From assembly GCF_041624475.1 (NCBI RefSeq), contig NZ_JBFJUX010000003.1, positions 316,853-380,852 of the forward strand: a stretch of 64,000 nt of DNA, given 5' to 3'. The position numbers and the translations under genes were made by a program. Shown here one piece after another: positions 24,503-32,919 of the stretch (positions are counted from its first letter, which is position 1; the number at the start of each line of letters is the position of its first letter). The stretch comes from Litorivivens sp041624475 (lineage in GTDB: Bacteria; Pseudomonadota; Gammaproteobacteria; Pseudomonadales; Spongiibacteraceae). The notes below the pieces were generated by a model. That model saw nothing but the letters and a program-made list of their open reading frames with translations, was not told where the DNA came from and made no database searches.

Positions 24503-25303
24503 TTGAGGGGAGTAGGGCTTGGACTTTCTTTTTTTGGGGGACTGTTAGCTGCTGCGGTTCATGCGCAGAGTTTGCCAACATTGCTCGACGGCAGCGGATC
24601 GCCAATTTCGGGTGGAATGGGTATGCCAACGGGTCGCACGGTAAACGTTGGTGAGGGTTCAGTCATTGATATGACCAGTATTCCGGCGGACGATCTCGCT
24701 GGCCTGGGGAGCAGCAACTCTTCGCTGGCGTTTGAATCCACTGCGCCGCAACCGGAAGAAAAACTTGCCGCGTACGACAGGGATAGGCCGTTGAGTTATG
24801 AGGCCTGTCCCGATGATGACAAGGACGGTGTCTGCAATCCTCAGGATTATTGTGACAATACACCGCCCAAGGCGGTCGTGCTTCCCAGCGGCTGTCACCT
24901 AAGCCGTGACGCGCCGCTGGAACTGGTAGGGGTATTTTTCGACTTTAATGGCACTTCCCTTCGACCCGAATCTTTTGAGATTCTAGATCGCGTGGTTGCG
25001 GTGTTGCGACAACAGTTTAACGTTGTTGTGGAAATTGGCGGTCACTCGGATTCGCGAGGTGATCCTGAAACGAACCGAAAGGTGTCGGAAGCCCGCGCCA
25101 AAGCGGTGTACGACTATCTAGTTAACCGAGGTATAGCGCCTTACCGGTTGCGTTTTAAAGGCTATGGTGAAAGTCAGCCGGTTGCCGCCAATACACTTGC
25201 CGACGGTGAAGATTTTGCTGCGGGCCGCGCTCGAAACCGGCGTGTTGATATGCGTGTTGTCAGTGATCTTGCCGAGGCCAGGCGCAGCGAGCAAACCAAT
25301 TAA
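24503..25303 (+). CDS. exported OmpA-family C-terminal domain protein
   Basis: About 266 residues. A signal peptide (about 1-22, ending HAQS) is followed by a Gly/Ser-rich linker, then an acidic calcium-repeat-like segment (CPDDDKDGVCNPQDYCDNTP) with four Cys. The OmpA-like peptidoglycan-binding domain (about 140-255) has VFFDFNGTSLRP, GGHSDSRGDPETNRKVSEARA and RLRFKGYGESQP. Both possible starts are TTG, at 24497 and 24503; the second sits 8 bases after AAGGA and is preferred. There is no N-terminal beta-barrel, so it may tether a partner to the cell wall. The TpsB-like gene follows 26 bases later. Confidence 0.85.
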   Translation: MRGVGLGLSFFGGLLAAAVHAQSLPTLLDGSGSPISGGMGMPTGRTVNVGEGSVIDMTSIPADDLAGLGSSNSSLAFESTAPQPEEKLAAYDRDRPLSYEACPDDDKDGVCNPQDYCDNTPPKAVVLPSGCHLSRDAPLELVGVFFDFNGTSLRPESFEILDRVVAVLRQQFNVVVEIGGHSDSRGDPETNRKVSEARAKAVYDYLVNRGIAPYRLRFKGYGESQPVAANTLADGEDFAAGRARNRRVDMRVVSDLAEARRSEQTN

Positions 25304-25329
25304 TTTATTTCTGCATAAGGGATTTCTCT

Positions 25330-26973
25330 ATGGCAATTGATCTGCCGCCGATCATTCCTCCACAGTTGTCCAGCGCTGAAAAGATAGAAGCGCACGCCAG
25401 CCGCGGCGCTGAGACGATCAATGCCGAAATAGGTGGGTTCACCCTTCGGGTCACCGGCAACCGGCATTTGACAGAAGAGGAGATTCGTCAGCTTGTCGGC
25501 GCCGCGAAAACGCCCTCTCAGGCGATTCGGGCGATTAACCAGGCCTATTACCAAAGTGGCCATTTGCTGGTCACGGTTTACTACGCGCAGCGTGAAAACG
25601 TTATTTACGCGCATATCGTTAATGGTGAGCTGGCAGGGGTAGAGGGTGATGCAGCGTTAATCTCGCACTTTCGGCCTCTGGTCGGCGACAGCGATCTTAC
25701 GGTCGCCGAGTTTGAGCGTCGTCGGGTGCTGGCGGACCTTCAGGCGAGCCGCAGCGGACACGATTATACGGTCAGTTACAAAGCGGGCAGTGAGCCTGAT
25801 GCCATGACGCTGGTGTTCAAGCAGTCTGAACAGGACGGCTATGATGCCACCGAGTGGGGCCTGTCACTCGGCAATCAGGGCAATCGCTTCGTCGGACGTT
25901 ATTTTGCTGGTGCGAACGTAACTCATCAATTCTGGAATGGCTCCGAACTGAATGTTGACTATGAATCCGCTCTGACGGAGTGGGGCGAGACTAATGGGGG
26001 GCGCAATTACGATGGCCTGAAACTCAGTCTCGACAAACCCACCCGCTTTGGTCTCTACGGCTTGGAATTGAGTTATGCCCAGTACGAACGTGACGGTTTG
26101 GTGGTTAGTGCTGGAGAAGACAATTCGATACTGTGCACAGTATTTGGCCTGTGCGCCGATGTACCACCTTCGACGGAAACCGTCGTTGTTGAAGGCGATA
26201 CACAATCTGCTGCGCTGACGGGCGAACAGGTTCTGTATGCCACCCCGCGCCAGCGATTTACGGTCAGTCAGCGGCTCGACTACGTCGAATCCGATATTGA
26301 GCTGGACGATGGGAGAGTGCTGCAGGAAGAAGCTCACGGTGGGGCTGAGCTTGGACTGAAATACTTTCGTCACTCAAAATGGTTCGGCAAGCCGATACGC
26401 TGGAGTGTGCAGGGTTTCGTTGAAAAGGGTTTAAGCAGTGATGGCGGCACTTTTTCCATCGACGACGCCGCAGACAGTGTTTCAGCCGGCAAGCGTACTG
26501 CCGAGTACCTGTTGTATCGGCCAAAGCTGGGTTTCAAAATTGGCTTTGACAAGTGGTCATTGAACCTCGATGTTCTTTCGCAACTTTCTGATGGAAAGCA
26601 ATTGCCGCAGCAGAAGCAGTTTGTGCTCGGCGGAATGTCAACGCTCAGCGCCTATTTGCCCGGTACGTTGATTGGCGATACGGGAACCTATGCGAGAGTG
26701 AAGTTTGAGCGAGATAGCGTCGACGTTTTTGGACTGGATCTTACACCGGCGATTTTCGTCGAGTATGGTCAGGCGCAGTTTGAAAATGTTGATGGCGATT
26801 TCGGTGAAGCGCGAAGCCTGACGGATGCCGGGGTCAGCTTTGACGGGAATCTTGGCTGGGGCTTGAATATGGCCTTCGTTGCGGCGGCGCCAGTATCCGA
26901 GCGAAACATTAGTGAGACGGCTTTGGAAGACCTGGAGGTCGACTTTTACTGGAAGTTGAGCAAAACCTTCTAG
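25330..26973 (+). CDS. TpsB-like (ShlB/FhaC/HecB) outer-membrane transporter, divergent
   Basis: 547 residues. A POTRA_2-like domain (about 30-115: GGFTLRVTGNRHLTEEEIRQLV, INQAYYQSGHLLVTVYY) and a second POTRA-like part (to about 180) precede a C-terminal 16-strand-type barrel (about 185-547) ending in an aromatic residue (LSKTF). Two oddities: no Sec signal is visible at the N-terminus (MAIDLPPIIPPQL), and the lid-loop VRGY motif expected near residues 435-455 reads STLSAYLPGTLIGDTG, lacking Arg-Gly. TpsB proteins export a TpsA partner; no large TpsA gene is present. The partner could be the repeat protein, which is inference. Confidence 0.78.
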   Translation: MAIDLPPIIPPQLSSAEKIEAHASRGAETINAEIGGFTLRVTGNRHLTEEEIRQLVGAAKTPSQAIRAINQAYYQSGHLLVTVYYAQRENVIYAHIVNGELAGVEGDAALISHFRPLVGDSDLTVAEFERRRVLADLQASRSGHDYTVSYKAGSEPDAMTLVFKQSEQDGYDATEWGLSLGNQGNRFVGRYFAGANVTHQFWNGSELNVDYESALTEWGETNGGRNYDGLKLSLDKPTRFGLYGLELSYAQYERDGLVVSAGEDNSILCTVFGLCADVPPSTETVVVEGDTQSAALTGEQVLYATPRQRFTVSQRLDYVESDIELDDGRVLQEEAHGGAELGLKYFRHSKWFGKPIRWSVQGFVEKGLSSDGGTFSIDDAADSVSAGKRTAEYLLYRPKLGFKIGFDKWSLNLDVLSQLSDGKQLPQQKQFVLGGMSTLSAYLPGTLIGDTGTYARVKFERDSVDVFGLDLTPAIFVEYGQAQFENVDGDFGEARSLTDAGVSFDGNLGWGLNMAFVAAAPVSERNISETALEDLEVDFYWKLSKTF

Positions 26974-27011
26974 TGTTGTCAGTGCCTAACACGTTCAAAC
27001 CAAATAAAAGA

Positions 27012-27044
27012 AAGGCACCTTACCCGCGGCAGGTAAGGTGCCTT
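27012..27044. terminator. bidirectional terminator, TpsB-like gene and small lipoprotein gene
   Basis: 13-bp perfect stem (AAGGCACCTTACC 27012-27024 with 27032-27044) and 7-base loop between convergent genes. Read on the minus strand it is followed by a T-rich stretch, so it best serves the small lipoprotein gene; read on the plus strand the T run is short. Confidence 0.75.
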
Positions 27045-27070
27045 AAAACAGTAATTATTGGAGCAAAGTA

Positions 27071-27268
27071 TTAGCAGTCAGGATCGTCCGCATTTGCCCC
27101 TTCCTTCATGTTTTCACAGCCATCTTCGACAGCATTGCCAAAATCGGTTGCTGCCTCATCCATTTTTTCGCCCATCTCTTCCATGCCGCCTTCGTCGCGA
27201 TCACAAGCGGTGAGTGATAACAGCATGATGGCAATCAGTGAAAATGCTTTGGCAAATTTCATTGTCAT
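27071..27268 (-). CDS. small acidic lipoprotein
   Basis: 65 residues. The signal peptide has lipobox LTAC (Cys about 22). The mature part of about 44 residues is very acidic with Met/Glu/Asp repeats and two further Cys near the end (DGCENMKEG, DDPDC). It is reminiscent of entericidin-type and similar tiny lipoproteins, but I cannot name a family. The ATG at 27268 sits 9 bases after AAAAGG; an ATG at 27277 abuts the ribosome-binding site and is unlikely. Confidence 0.65.
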   Translation of the reverse strand: MTMKFAKAFSLIAIMLLSLTACDRDEGGMEEMGEKMDEAATDFGNAVEDGCENMKEGANADDPDC

Positions 27269-27665
27269 GTCGAGCATCCTTTTCCCGTTTCGAAAAATGT
27301 AGTCCGAACCATAGAGTTATGGCTTAAGTGCGTACAGTAAATATGTACGTTTATCAGAAAGGGTTCCGGTGACATGGGCACACAATAGTAGGGCATCGCG
27401 CCACTTATAAGCCTGTTTGTCAGGCGTCTCGCCATTTCCAACAACATGCGTTTGTGAAAAATGACAGAATCATTTTACTTGGGCCTGTGGGAGATCCGCT
27501 CCCTTTGGCTCGGGAGCTCCGATCTTATCCGCCGTTTGGAGGGTGGAATTATAAGTCGCTATTGCCGCACACTGGCCCGATGTTTGTTTTAGCGCAGCTC
27601 GCCAACTTCGTGCGAAGGTGGCTGCGGTGATTGAGGTCGCTCAAAAAAGCCTTGTGGAGTATCTG
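27269..27665. other. noncoding gap between divergent genes
   Basis: About 400 bases between the divergent lipoprotein and amidohydrolase starts. I see short imperfect inverted repeats but no gene, strong promoter pair or recognisable operator. It probably holds both promoters. Confidence 0.4.
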
Positions 27666-29369
27666 ATGAAAAGAGTCCTTATTGTTGTGCTGGCGATCGC
27701 AGTGGCTACTGGTCTTGCCGCCTATCTTTGGCTGCTGGCGGAGCAAGCGCCTGCAAGTCAGGTCTTCCTGAATGCCAATGTGATCACCATGGACGCTAAG
27801 AGGCCCCGGGCTGAGGCTGTGGCTGTTCATGGCGAGCGTATTGTTGCTGTCGGCAGTCGGGCAGAGATCAGTTCATACATCCGCGACACTACGGTGGTGC
27901 ACGATCTGCAGGGCAAGACTCTGATGCCTGGCTTTATCGATGCGCACGGCCATTTTCCCGCCTCGGGTTTGTCCGTTTTTGGATTGGATCTGAACAGCCC
28001 GCCCATCGGGCAGGTCACCTCAATAGAGCAATTGCTGGACAGGCTTCGCGCGCGTGCGGCCTCGACTTCCGAAGGCGATTGGGTTTTCGGTTACGGCTAC
28101 GATGACACGCTGCTCGCAGAAAAACGGCATCCGACGCGACGGGAGCTGGACGACGTCTCCAGTGATCACCCCATCGCCATTTGGCATACCTCGGGGCATA
28201 TGCTGGTGGCTAACAGTCAAGCCCTGGCACTGGCGGGGATAGATGAAACCACACCGAATCCGGAAGGGGGAGTCATCGTTAAAGACCCGGAAACCGGCGA
28301 GCTGACAGGCTTGCTGGAAGAAGAGGCGCGCATTCCGGTGCTGGAAATGTCGATGGACCTGTCGGTGATGCAATTTTTGAAGATGATCAAACAGGCCTCG
28401 GCGGATTATGTAGCAAAAGGCGTGACAGTGGCCCAGTCAGGTGGCTTGGACAGCCAGATGCTGCAAGGCCTTTGGCTGGCGCAGAAACTGAAGCTGACGC
28501 CCTTGCGCCTTGAGTTGTGGCCTTTTTACGACAGCCTGGGGCAGGAGCTTCTTAAAGGGGAGAAAAAGGCGGCCGATTTCGAGTCTTCTAAGTTGCATCT
28601 CGGCCCAGTTAAAATTACTGCCGATGGCAGCATTCAGGGTTTCACCGGCTACCTGTCGGCACCGTATCACACACCCTATCACGGCGATGAGACGTATCGC
28701 GGCTATCCCACCATTCCTCGCAAGGAGCTGACGCGTATTGTAAAACGCTTTCACAAAGCCGGTTTTCAACTCGCCATTCACGGCAATGGGGATGCCTCAA
28801 TAGACGATATTATTCACGCCTTTTCCCAGGCCCAGAAAGCGCACTTCCGCGCGGACCCCAGGCTGATTGTAGTGCACGCGCAAATGGCGCGGGATGATCA
28901 GCTGGCGCGTATGAAAGCACTGGGAATGACGCCGACGTTTTTTTCCGCTCACACCTATTACTGGGGCGATCGGCACCGAGACATTTTTATGGGACCGGAG
29001 CGTGCGGCGAACATGAGTCCTGCCCAGTCTGCCGTCAAACAGGGGCTTCGCTTCAGTACCCATCTCGATACGCCGGTGGTGCCGATGGATCCGCTGCTGG
29101 CAGCCTGGTCAGTGGTCAATCGTCAAACCAGTGGCGGCAAGGTGATCGGCCCGCATCAGCGAGTGGGGGTCGAGCAGGCCCTGCGGGCGATAACCATAGA
29201 TGCGGCCTGGCAGATATTTCGCGACCACGAAATTGGTTCCATCACACCCGGTAAACTCGCCGATCTGGTGGTTTTGGATAAAGACCCGCTGAGCCATGGC
29301 AAAACCTTGCGTGACATCAAGGTTGAGCAAACCCTGATCGGCGGTGTAACGGTGTATACGCGTCAGTGA
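27666..29369 (+). CDS. amidohydrolase family protein (YtcJ-like), membrane-anchored or exported
   Basis: 567 residues. An N-terminal hydrophobic segment (about 4-25, VLIVVLAIAVATGLAAYLWLL) is a signal or anchor. The metal-dependent hydrolase fold follows: FIDAHGHF (metal His pair), LAIHGNGDASID, VVHAQMARDDQL and a C-terminal composite domain (GSITPGKLADLVVLDKDPL). This is the amidohydrolase-3 (YtcJ) type that includes N-substituted formamide deformylase; the substrate is unknown. The ATG at 27666 is used; an upstream in-frame start would precede the signal by 16 residues. It converges on the holin-like gene. Confidence 0.87.
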   Translation: MKRVLIVVLAIAVATGLAAYLWLLAEQAPASQVFLNANVITMDAKRPRAEAVAVHGERIVAVGSRAEISSYIRDTTVVHDLQGKTLMPGFIDAHGHFPASGLSVFGLDLNSPPIGQVTSIEQLLDRLRARAASTSEGDWVFGYGYDDTLLAEKRHPTRRELDDVSSDHPIAIWHTSGHMLVANSQALALAGIDETTPNPEGGVIVKDPETGELTGLLEEEARIPVLEMSMDLSVMQFLKMIKQASADYVAKGVTVAQSGGLDSQMLQGLWLAQKLKLTPLRLELWPFYDSLGQELLKGEKKAADFESSKLHLGPVKITADGSIQGFTGYLSAPYHTPYHGDETYRGYPTIPRKELTRIVKRFHKAGFQLAIHGNGDASIDDIIHAFSQAQKAHFRADPRLIVVHAQMARDDQLARMKALGMTPTFFSAHTYYWGDRHRDIFMGPERAANMSPAQSAVKQGLRFSTHLDTPVVPMDPLLAAWSVVNRQTSGGKVIGPHQRVGVEQALRAITIDAAWQIFRDHEIGSITPGKLADLVVLDKDPLSHGKTLRDIKVEQTLIGGVTVYTRQ

Positions 29370-29380
29370 GCACCGCGAGG

Positions 29381-29800
29381 CTAGGTGGTGCCACCTTGAT
29401 CAAGCCAGCTTCGGACGGTGGACTTCATCAGTTCTCGGGTTTCAGGGTGCTCGGCAGCGATTCCGCCGATAAAAGCCAGCGTCGCGGCTTCCAGAGGGTA
29501 TTTCTGAATGAGTGCGCGAGACTCATCCAGTTGGCTGGCGTGCCCTTTTTGCTTTTGGAGCGTAAATTTGACCGGCGAAAGTAGACTTTTTCTCAGCAGG
29601 AAGCCGATCAGAACTAATAGCAGCATGCCTGACAGCCCTGCGACACCGAGTGCACTGGCGTGGCCGACAATCGGCTGCATTACCACAACCAGACTGTCGA
29701 ACAGGTAGCCGATAGAAAATGCGACCAGCGACGCGATGACGATCAACGTCAGCAGTAATGCAACGATTGCTGCCAGAAGGCGTGCTGCTAGTTGGTGCAT
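29381..29800 (-). CDS. two-helix membrane protein paired with YqjD-like gene
   Basis: 139 residues with two hydrophobic segments (about 8-30 and 50-70), then a basic region and a soluble helical C-terminus (LIQKYPLEAATLAFIGG). It resembles the phage-holin-family/YqjE-like partners that accompany YqjD genes, but the match is loose. It follows the YqjD-like gene with a 3-base gap and is surely co-transcribed. A role at the stationary-phase inner membrane is inference. Confidence 0.6.
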   Translation of the reverse strand: MHQLAARLLAAIVALLLTLIVIASLVAFSIGYLFDSLVVVMQPIVGHASALGVAGLSGMLLLVLIGFLLRKSLLSPVKFTLQKQKGHASQLDESRALIQKYPLEAATLAFIGGIAAEHPETRELMKSTVRSWLDQGGTT

Positions 29801-29803
29801 TGT

Positions 29804-30148
29804 TTATTCCGCGGGAGATCGGTCGAGCAGTTTTCCGAGGAAGAATCCTGCCAGAAAAATTGCCAGTACTGTAGTGAGTGGGCGTTCCTGAATTTGATGC
29901 TGTGTGCTCTTGATAGCCTTATCGCTGACAGACTTGGCACTATCGACTGCACGTCGACCGCTACTGGAAAACTCTTCTCGCAGTCGGTCGACCTGTCCGC
30001 GCTGCTTGTCTAACAAGGATTGCGTAAGTTTAGAAAAATCATCGCGTAATTGATGAATATCCTGTTTGAGTGTGTCGTAGCTTACTTCGCTGTAGGCATC
30101 ACCTTGTTTCTGATTGGGCTTTTGTTGAGCGTATGTTTGAGAGTCCAT
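29804..30148 (-). CDS. YqjD/ElaB-like (DUF883) membrane-anchored protein
   Basis: 114 residues. The Gln-rich N-terminus and long amphipathic helix (about 22-80, including DIHQLRDDFSKLTQSL) end in a single C-terminal membrane segment (TTVLAIFLAGFFLGKLL). This matches the DUF883 layout; E. coli YqjD is a tail-anchored protein that binds ribosomes in stationary phase. The ATG at 30148 follows a perfect GGAGG. Confidence 0.75.
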   Translation of the reverse strand: MDSQTYAQQKPNQKQGDAYSEVSYDTLKQDIHQLRDDFSKLTQSLLDKQRGQVDRLREEFSSSGRRAVDSAKSVSDKAIKSTQHQIQERPLTTVLAIFLAGFFLGKLLDRSPAE

Positions 30149-30405
30149 GTCGACCTCCGGGTTGAGTGAAGTTGCATAGATTCCGTGTGCCAAACACGAG
30201 TTTCGATGCGTCAGCTCAATTGAACATGAGGGGCCGGCGATTTGTCCAAGGTGACAGGTCGAGCGGTAAAAAAATGCCGAAACTAGCTAAAATATAGGGT
30301 TGTCTAGTAGTCCGATGTTGCCTGTCAGCGTCGGATCATTTGGTCGTTAGTGCAACAGTTTTCCTCAACAAGTAAAGATCATGGTGAGCTGTTAGAGCGA
30401 GCGCG

Positions 30406-31287
30406 CTACTTTTTATGCGAGGCTCGGTAGTCTTTAGGCGATGTGCCGGTAATCTTTCTGAACAGGCGTGAAAAATACAGGGGGTCATCGTAACCCACCG
30501 CGGCGCTGACCGCGCTGATTCGCAGATCGGTGCTGTCCAGCAGCTGGCAGGCTGCTTCTATCTTCATATGCAGGAAGTGCTTGATCGGCGAGTAGCCGGT
30601 AGCGTCTTTGTATTTGGCCGAAAAATGGTATTTTGAGAGCTGGCATTCCGCTGCGAGCTCTTCCAGTGACAGCGACTTGTCGAGGTTGGCGCGCATTACA
30701 TCCTCGATATCCTGAAGGTTAAAACCGGTCTGAGTATTGTGCCGGGTAGAGCGGTTTTGCAAGGCAATATAACTGAGCATCTGTTTGAGCTGGTTGGCAG
30801 CGTGAATAAAGGGCAGCTCCCGGTAGCCGGTTTCACGGACACTCAAAAGGCTCTGAAAATCCCTGATCAGTTTCAGGCGATTGCTGATGGGGAGTACCAG
30901 CTTCCGGCTGGCGCCGCTTATGAGCCGGACATAATCGCCCGCCTGTTGACCGCTGAAATGACACCAGTAGATGGTCCAGGGGACTTCCCGGCTGGCTTCA
31001 TAGTAGTGTGGCGTATTGGCGGGAATGAGCAGCAGATCGCCGGCGGTGATCGCCTGGCTGTGCTGACGGGTTTCAAGCCGGCCTTCGCCGTCAACGCAGA
31101 ATATCAGCAGGTTATCGTCATGTTTCTCGCGACCCATGCCGTGTCCTTGCGCGGCGGGGTAGTAGCCAAGCGCTGAGGGGTAGCAGTCGCGCGCCAGCGG
31201 GCTATTCTGCAGGGCCTCCAGCAGAAAGCCGGGGGTGACGAAACGAATACCGTCTTCGGGCAGTGGCCAATGCGAGGGCTGGCTCAT
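30406..31287 (-). CDS. AraC family transcriptional regulator, probable mmsR
   Basis: 293 residues. An N-terminal cupin-like sensing domain (about 45-115: GEGRLETRQHSQAITAGDLLLIPANTPHYYEAS) and a C-terminal double helix-turn-helix (about 190-290: SLEELAAECQLSKYHFSAKYKDATG and VGYDDPLYFSRLFRKITGTSP). It is divergent from the valine operon with a 124-base gap, matching the mmsR-mmsAB arrangement of Pseudomonas, where MmsR activates in response to valine or 3-hydroxyisobutyrate. The role is inferred from position. Confidence 0.85.
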   Translation of the reverse strand: MSQPSHWPLPEDGIRFVTPGFLLEALQNSPLARDCYPSALGYYPAAQGHGMGREKHDDNLLIFCVDGEGRLETRQHSQAITAGDLLLIPANTPHYYEASREVPWTIYWCHFSGQQAGDYVRLISGASRKLVLPISNRLKLIRDFQSLLSVRETGYRELPFIHAANQLKQMLSYIALQNRSTRHNTQTGFNLQDIEDVMRANLDKSLSLEELAAECQLSKYHFSAKYKDATGYSPIKHFLHMKIEAACQLLDSTDLRISAVSAAVGYDDPLYFSRLFRKITGTSPKDYRASHKK

Positions 31288-31411
31288 GGAATTCTATCCT
31301 TAATTGTTCCGCAATATAGTCCATGTAATTCAAAACTTCGTCAATATCATTGGGAAACTACGCTTGCTAGAGTCGCAATCATTGACCAATCAACCCATCA
31401 CAGGTGATGCA

Positions 31412-32908
31412 ATGAGCAAGCGTGTACCCCTTTTCCTCAATGGCCAGTTTGTCGACAGCAAATCGGCTCAGACCCTGCCAGTCATCAACCCCGCCACTCA
31501 GGGCGTGCTCGCCGAAGTGCCCTTCGCGACATCGGATGAGGTTGAACAGGCCATTCAAGGCGCCGCAGATGCCTTTAAAACCTGGCGCAACGTCCCGGTC
31601 CCGGAGCGGGCCCGGTTGATGCTGCGTTATCAGGCTTTGCTGAAAGAACACCACGACGAGCTGGCTGAAATTCTTGCTGAAGACAACGGTAAGACCTTTG
31701 AAGACGCCAAGGGTGACGTGTGGCGCGGTATTGAAGTAGTGGAGCACGCCTGCAATGTGCCATCGCTGTTGATGGGCGAAACCGTTGAGAATGTTGCCAA
31801 CGGTGTGGACACCTATAGCAATGTGCAGTCGCTGGGTGTCTGTGTGGGTATTACCCCCTTTAACTTTCCGGCGATGATTCCGCTGTGGATGTTTCCGTTG
31901 GCGGTGGCCTGTGGCAATACCTTTGTGCTCAAACCTTCAGAACAGGTACCGCTGACCGCTGTGCGCCTGCTTGAGCTGTTCAAAGAGGCGGGCTGCCCTG
32001 ATGGCGTTGTGCAGATGGTGCACGGAGGCAAGGACCAGGTGGATCACCTGCTGACGCATCACATTACCAAGGCCATCTCGTTTGTGGGCTCGGTTCCGGT
32101 TGGCGAGCATATCTATCGCACCGGCACTCACCATCTGAAGCGGGTACAGTGTTTTGCCGGCGCCAAAAACCACATGGTGGTGATGCCCGATGCGGATAAA
32201 AATACTGTGGTAAACAACCTGGTAGGCGCCTCAGTCGGTGCGGCAGGCCAGCGTTGCATGGCGATCAGTGTGGCGGTGTTCGTCGGCGACAGCATTCAGT
32301 GGGTCGATGAACTCAAAGAGAAGCTTGCCAAAGTTCAGCCCGGCAACTGGAATGATGCGAGTGCCGGCTACGGACCGCTGGTCAGTAAGGCCGCTACCGA
32401 GCGTGTAAAAGCCTATATCGGCAAGGGCATCGAAGAGGGCGCCACCTGCTTGCTGGACGGGCGAGACTGCACGGTCGAGGGTTACCCTGACGGTAACTGG
32501 GTGGGGCCAACTATTTTTACCGATGTAACCACCGATATGACGATTTACAGGGAAGAGATCTTTGGTCCGGTGCTGGTGTGCATGCACGTTAAAACACTGG
32601 GTGAGGCGATCGAGCTGATCAATGCCTGCCCCTTTGGCAATGGCACCTCCATCTTTACCAAATCAGGTGCGGCGGCCCGTCGCTACCAGCACGAAATTGA
32701 AGTCGGGCAGGTGGGTATAAATATTCCGATTCCGGTGCCGCTGCCATTCTTCTCTTTCACTGGCTGGAAGGCTTCCTTTATGGGTGACCTGCACGCTTAT
32801 GGCAAGCAGGCGGTACGCTTCTACACGGAAACCAAAACCATTACTGCCCGCTGGCCAGTGGATGAGGCGGCGGGTGACCAGCCGAATATGACCATCGCGC
32901 TTAAATAG
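31412..32908 (+). CDS. mmsA: methylmalonate-semialdehyde dehydrogenase (CoA-acylating)
   Basis: 498-residue aldehyde dehydrogenase of the MmsA type. Seen: GVCVGITPFNFPAMIPLWMFP, FVGSVPVGEHIY and the catalytic Cys in AAGQRCMAIS; the general-base Glu of ordinary ALDHs is replaced (FAGAKNHMVV), as in MmsA. It converts methylmalonate semialdehyde to propionyl-CoA in valine degradation. The ATG at 31412 (MSKRVPLFLNGQF) is the family start; an in-frame start at 31304 adds an implausible extension. First gene of the five-gene operon. Confidence 0.95.
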   Translation: MSKRVPLFLNGQFVDSKSAQTLPVINPATQGVLAEVPFATSDEVEQAIQGAADAFKTWRNVPVPERARLMLRYQALLKEHHDELAEILAEDNGKTFEDAKGDVWRGIEVVEHACNVPSLLMGETVENVANGVDTYSNVQSLGVCVGITPFNFPAMIPLWMFPLAVACGNTFVLKPSEQVPLTAVRLLELFKEAGCPDGVVQMVHGGKDQVDHLLTHHITKAISFVGSVPVGEHIYRTGTHHLKRVQCFAGAKNHMVVMPDADKNTVVNNLVGASVGAAGQRCMAISVAVFVGDSIQWVDELKEKLAKVQPGNWNDASAGYGPLVSKAATERVKAYIGKGIEEGATCLLDGRDCTVEGYPDGNWVGPTIFTDVTTDMTIYREEIFGPVLVCMHVKTLGEAIELINACPFGNGTSIFTKSGAAARRYQHEIEVGQVGINIPIPVPLPFFSFTGWKASFMGDLHAYGKQAVRFYTETKTITARWPVDEAAGDQPNMTIALK

Positions 32909-32919
32909 CGGAGGGCTCC

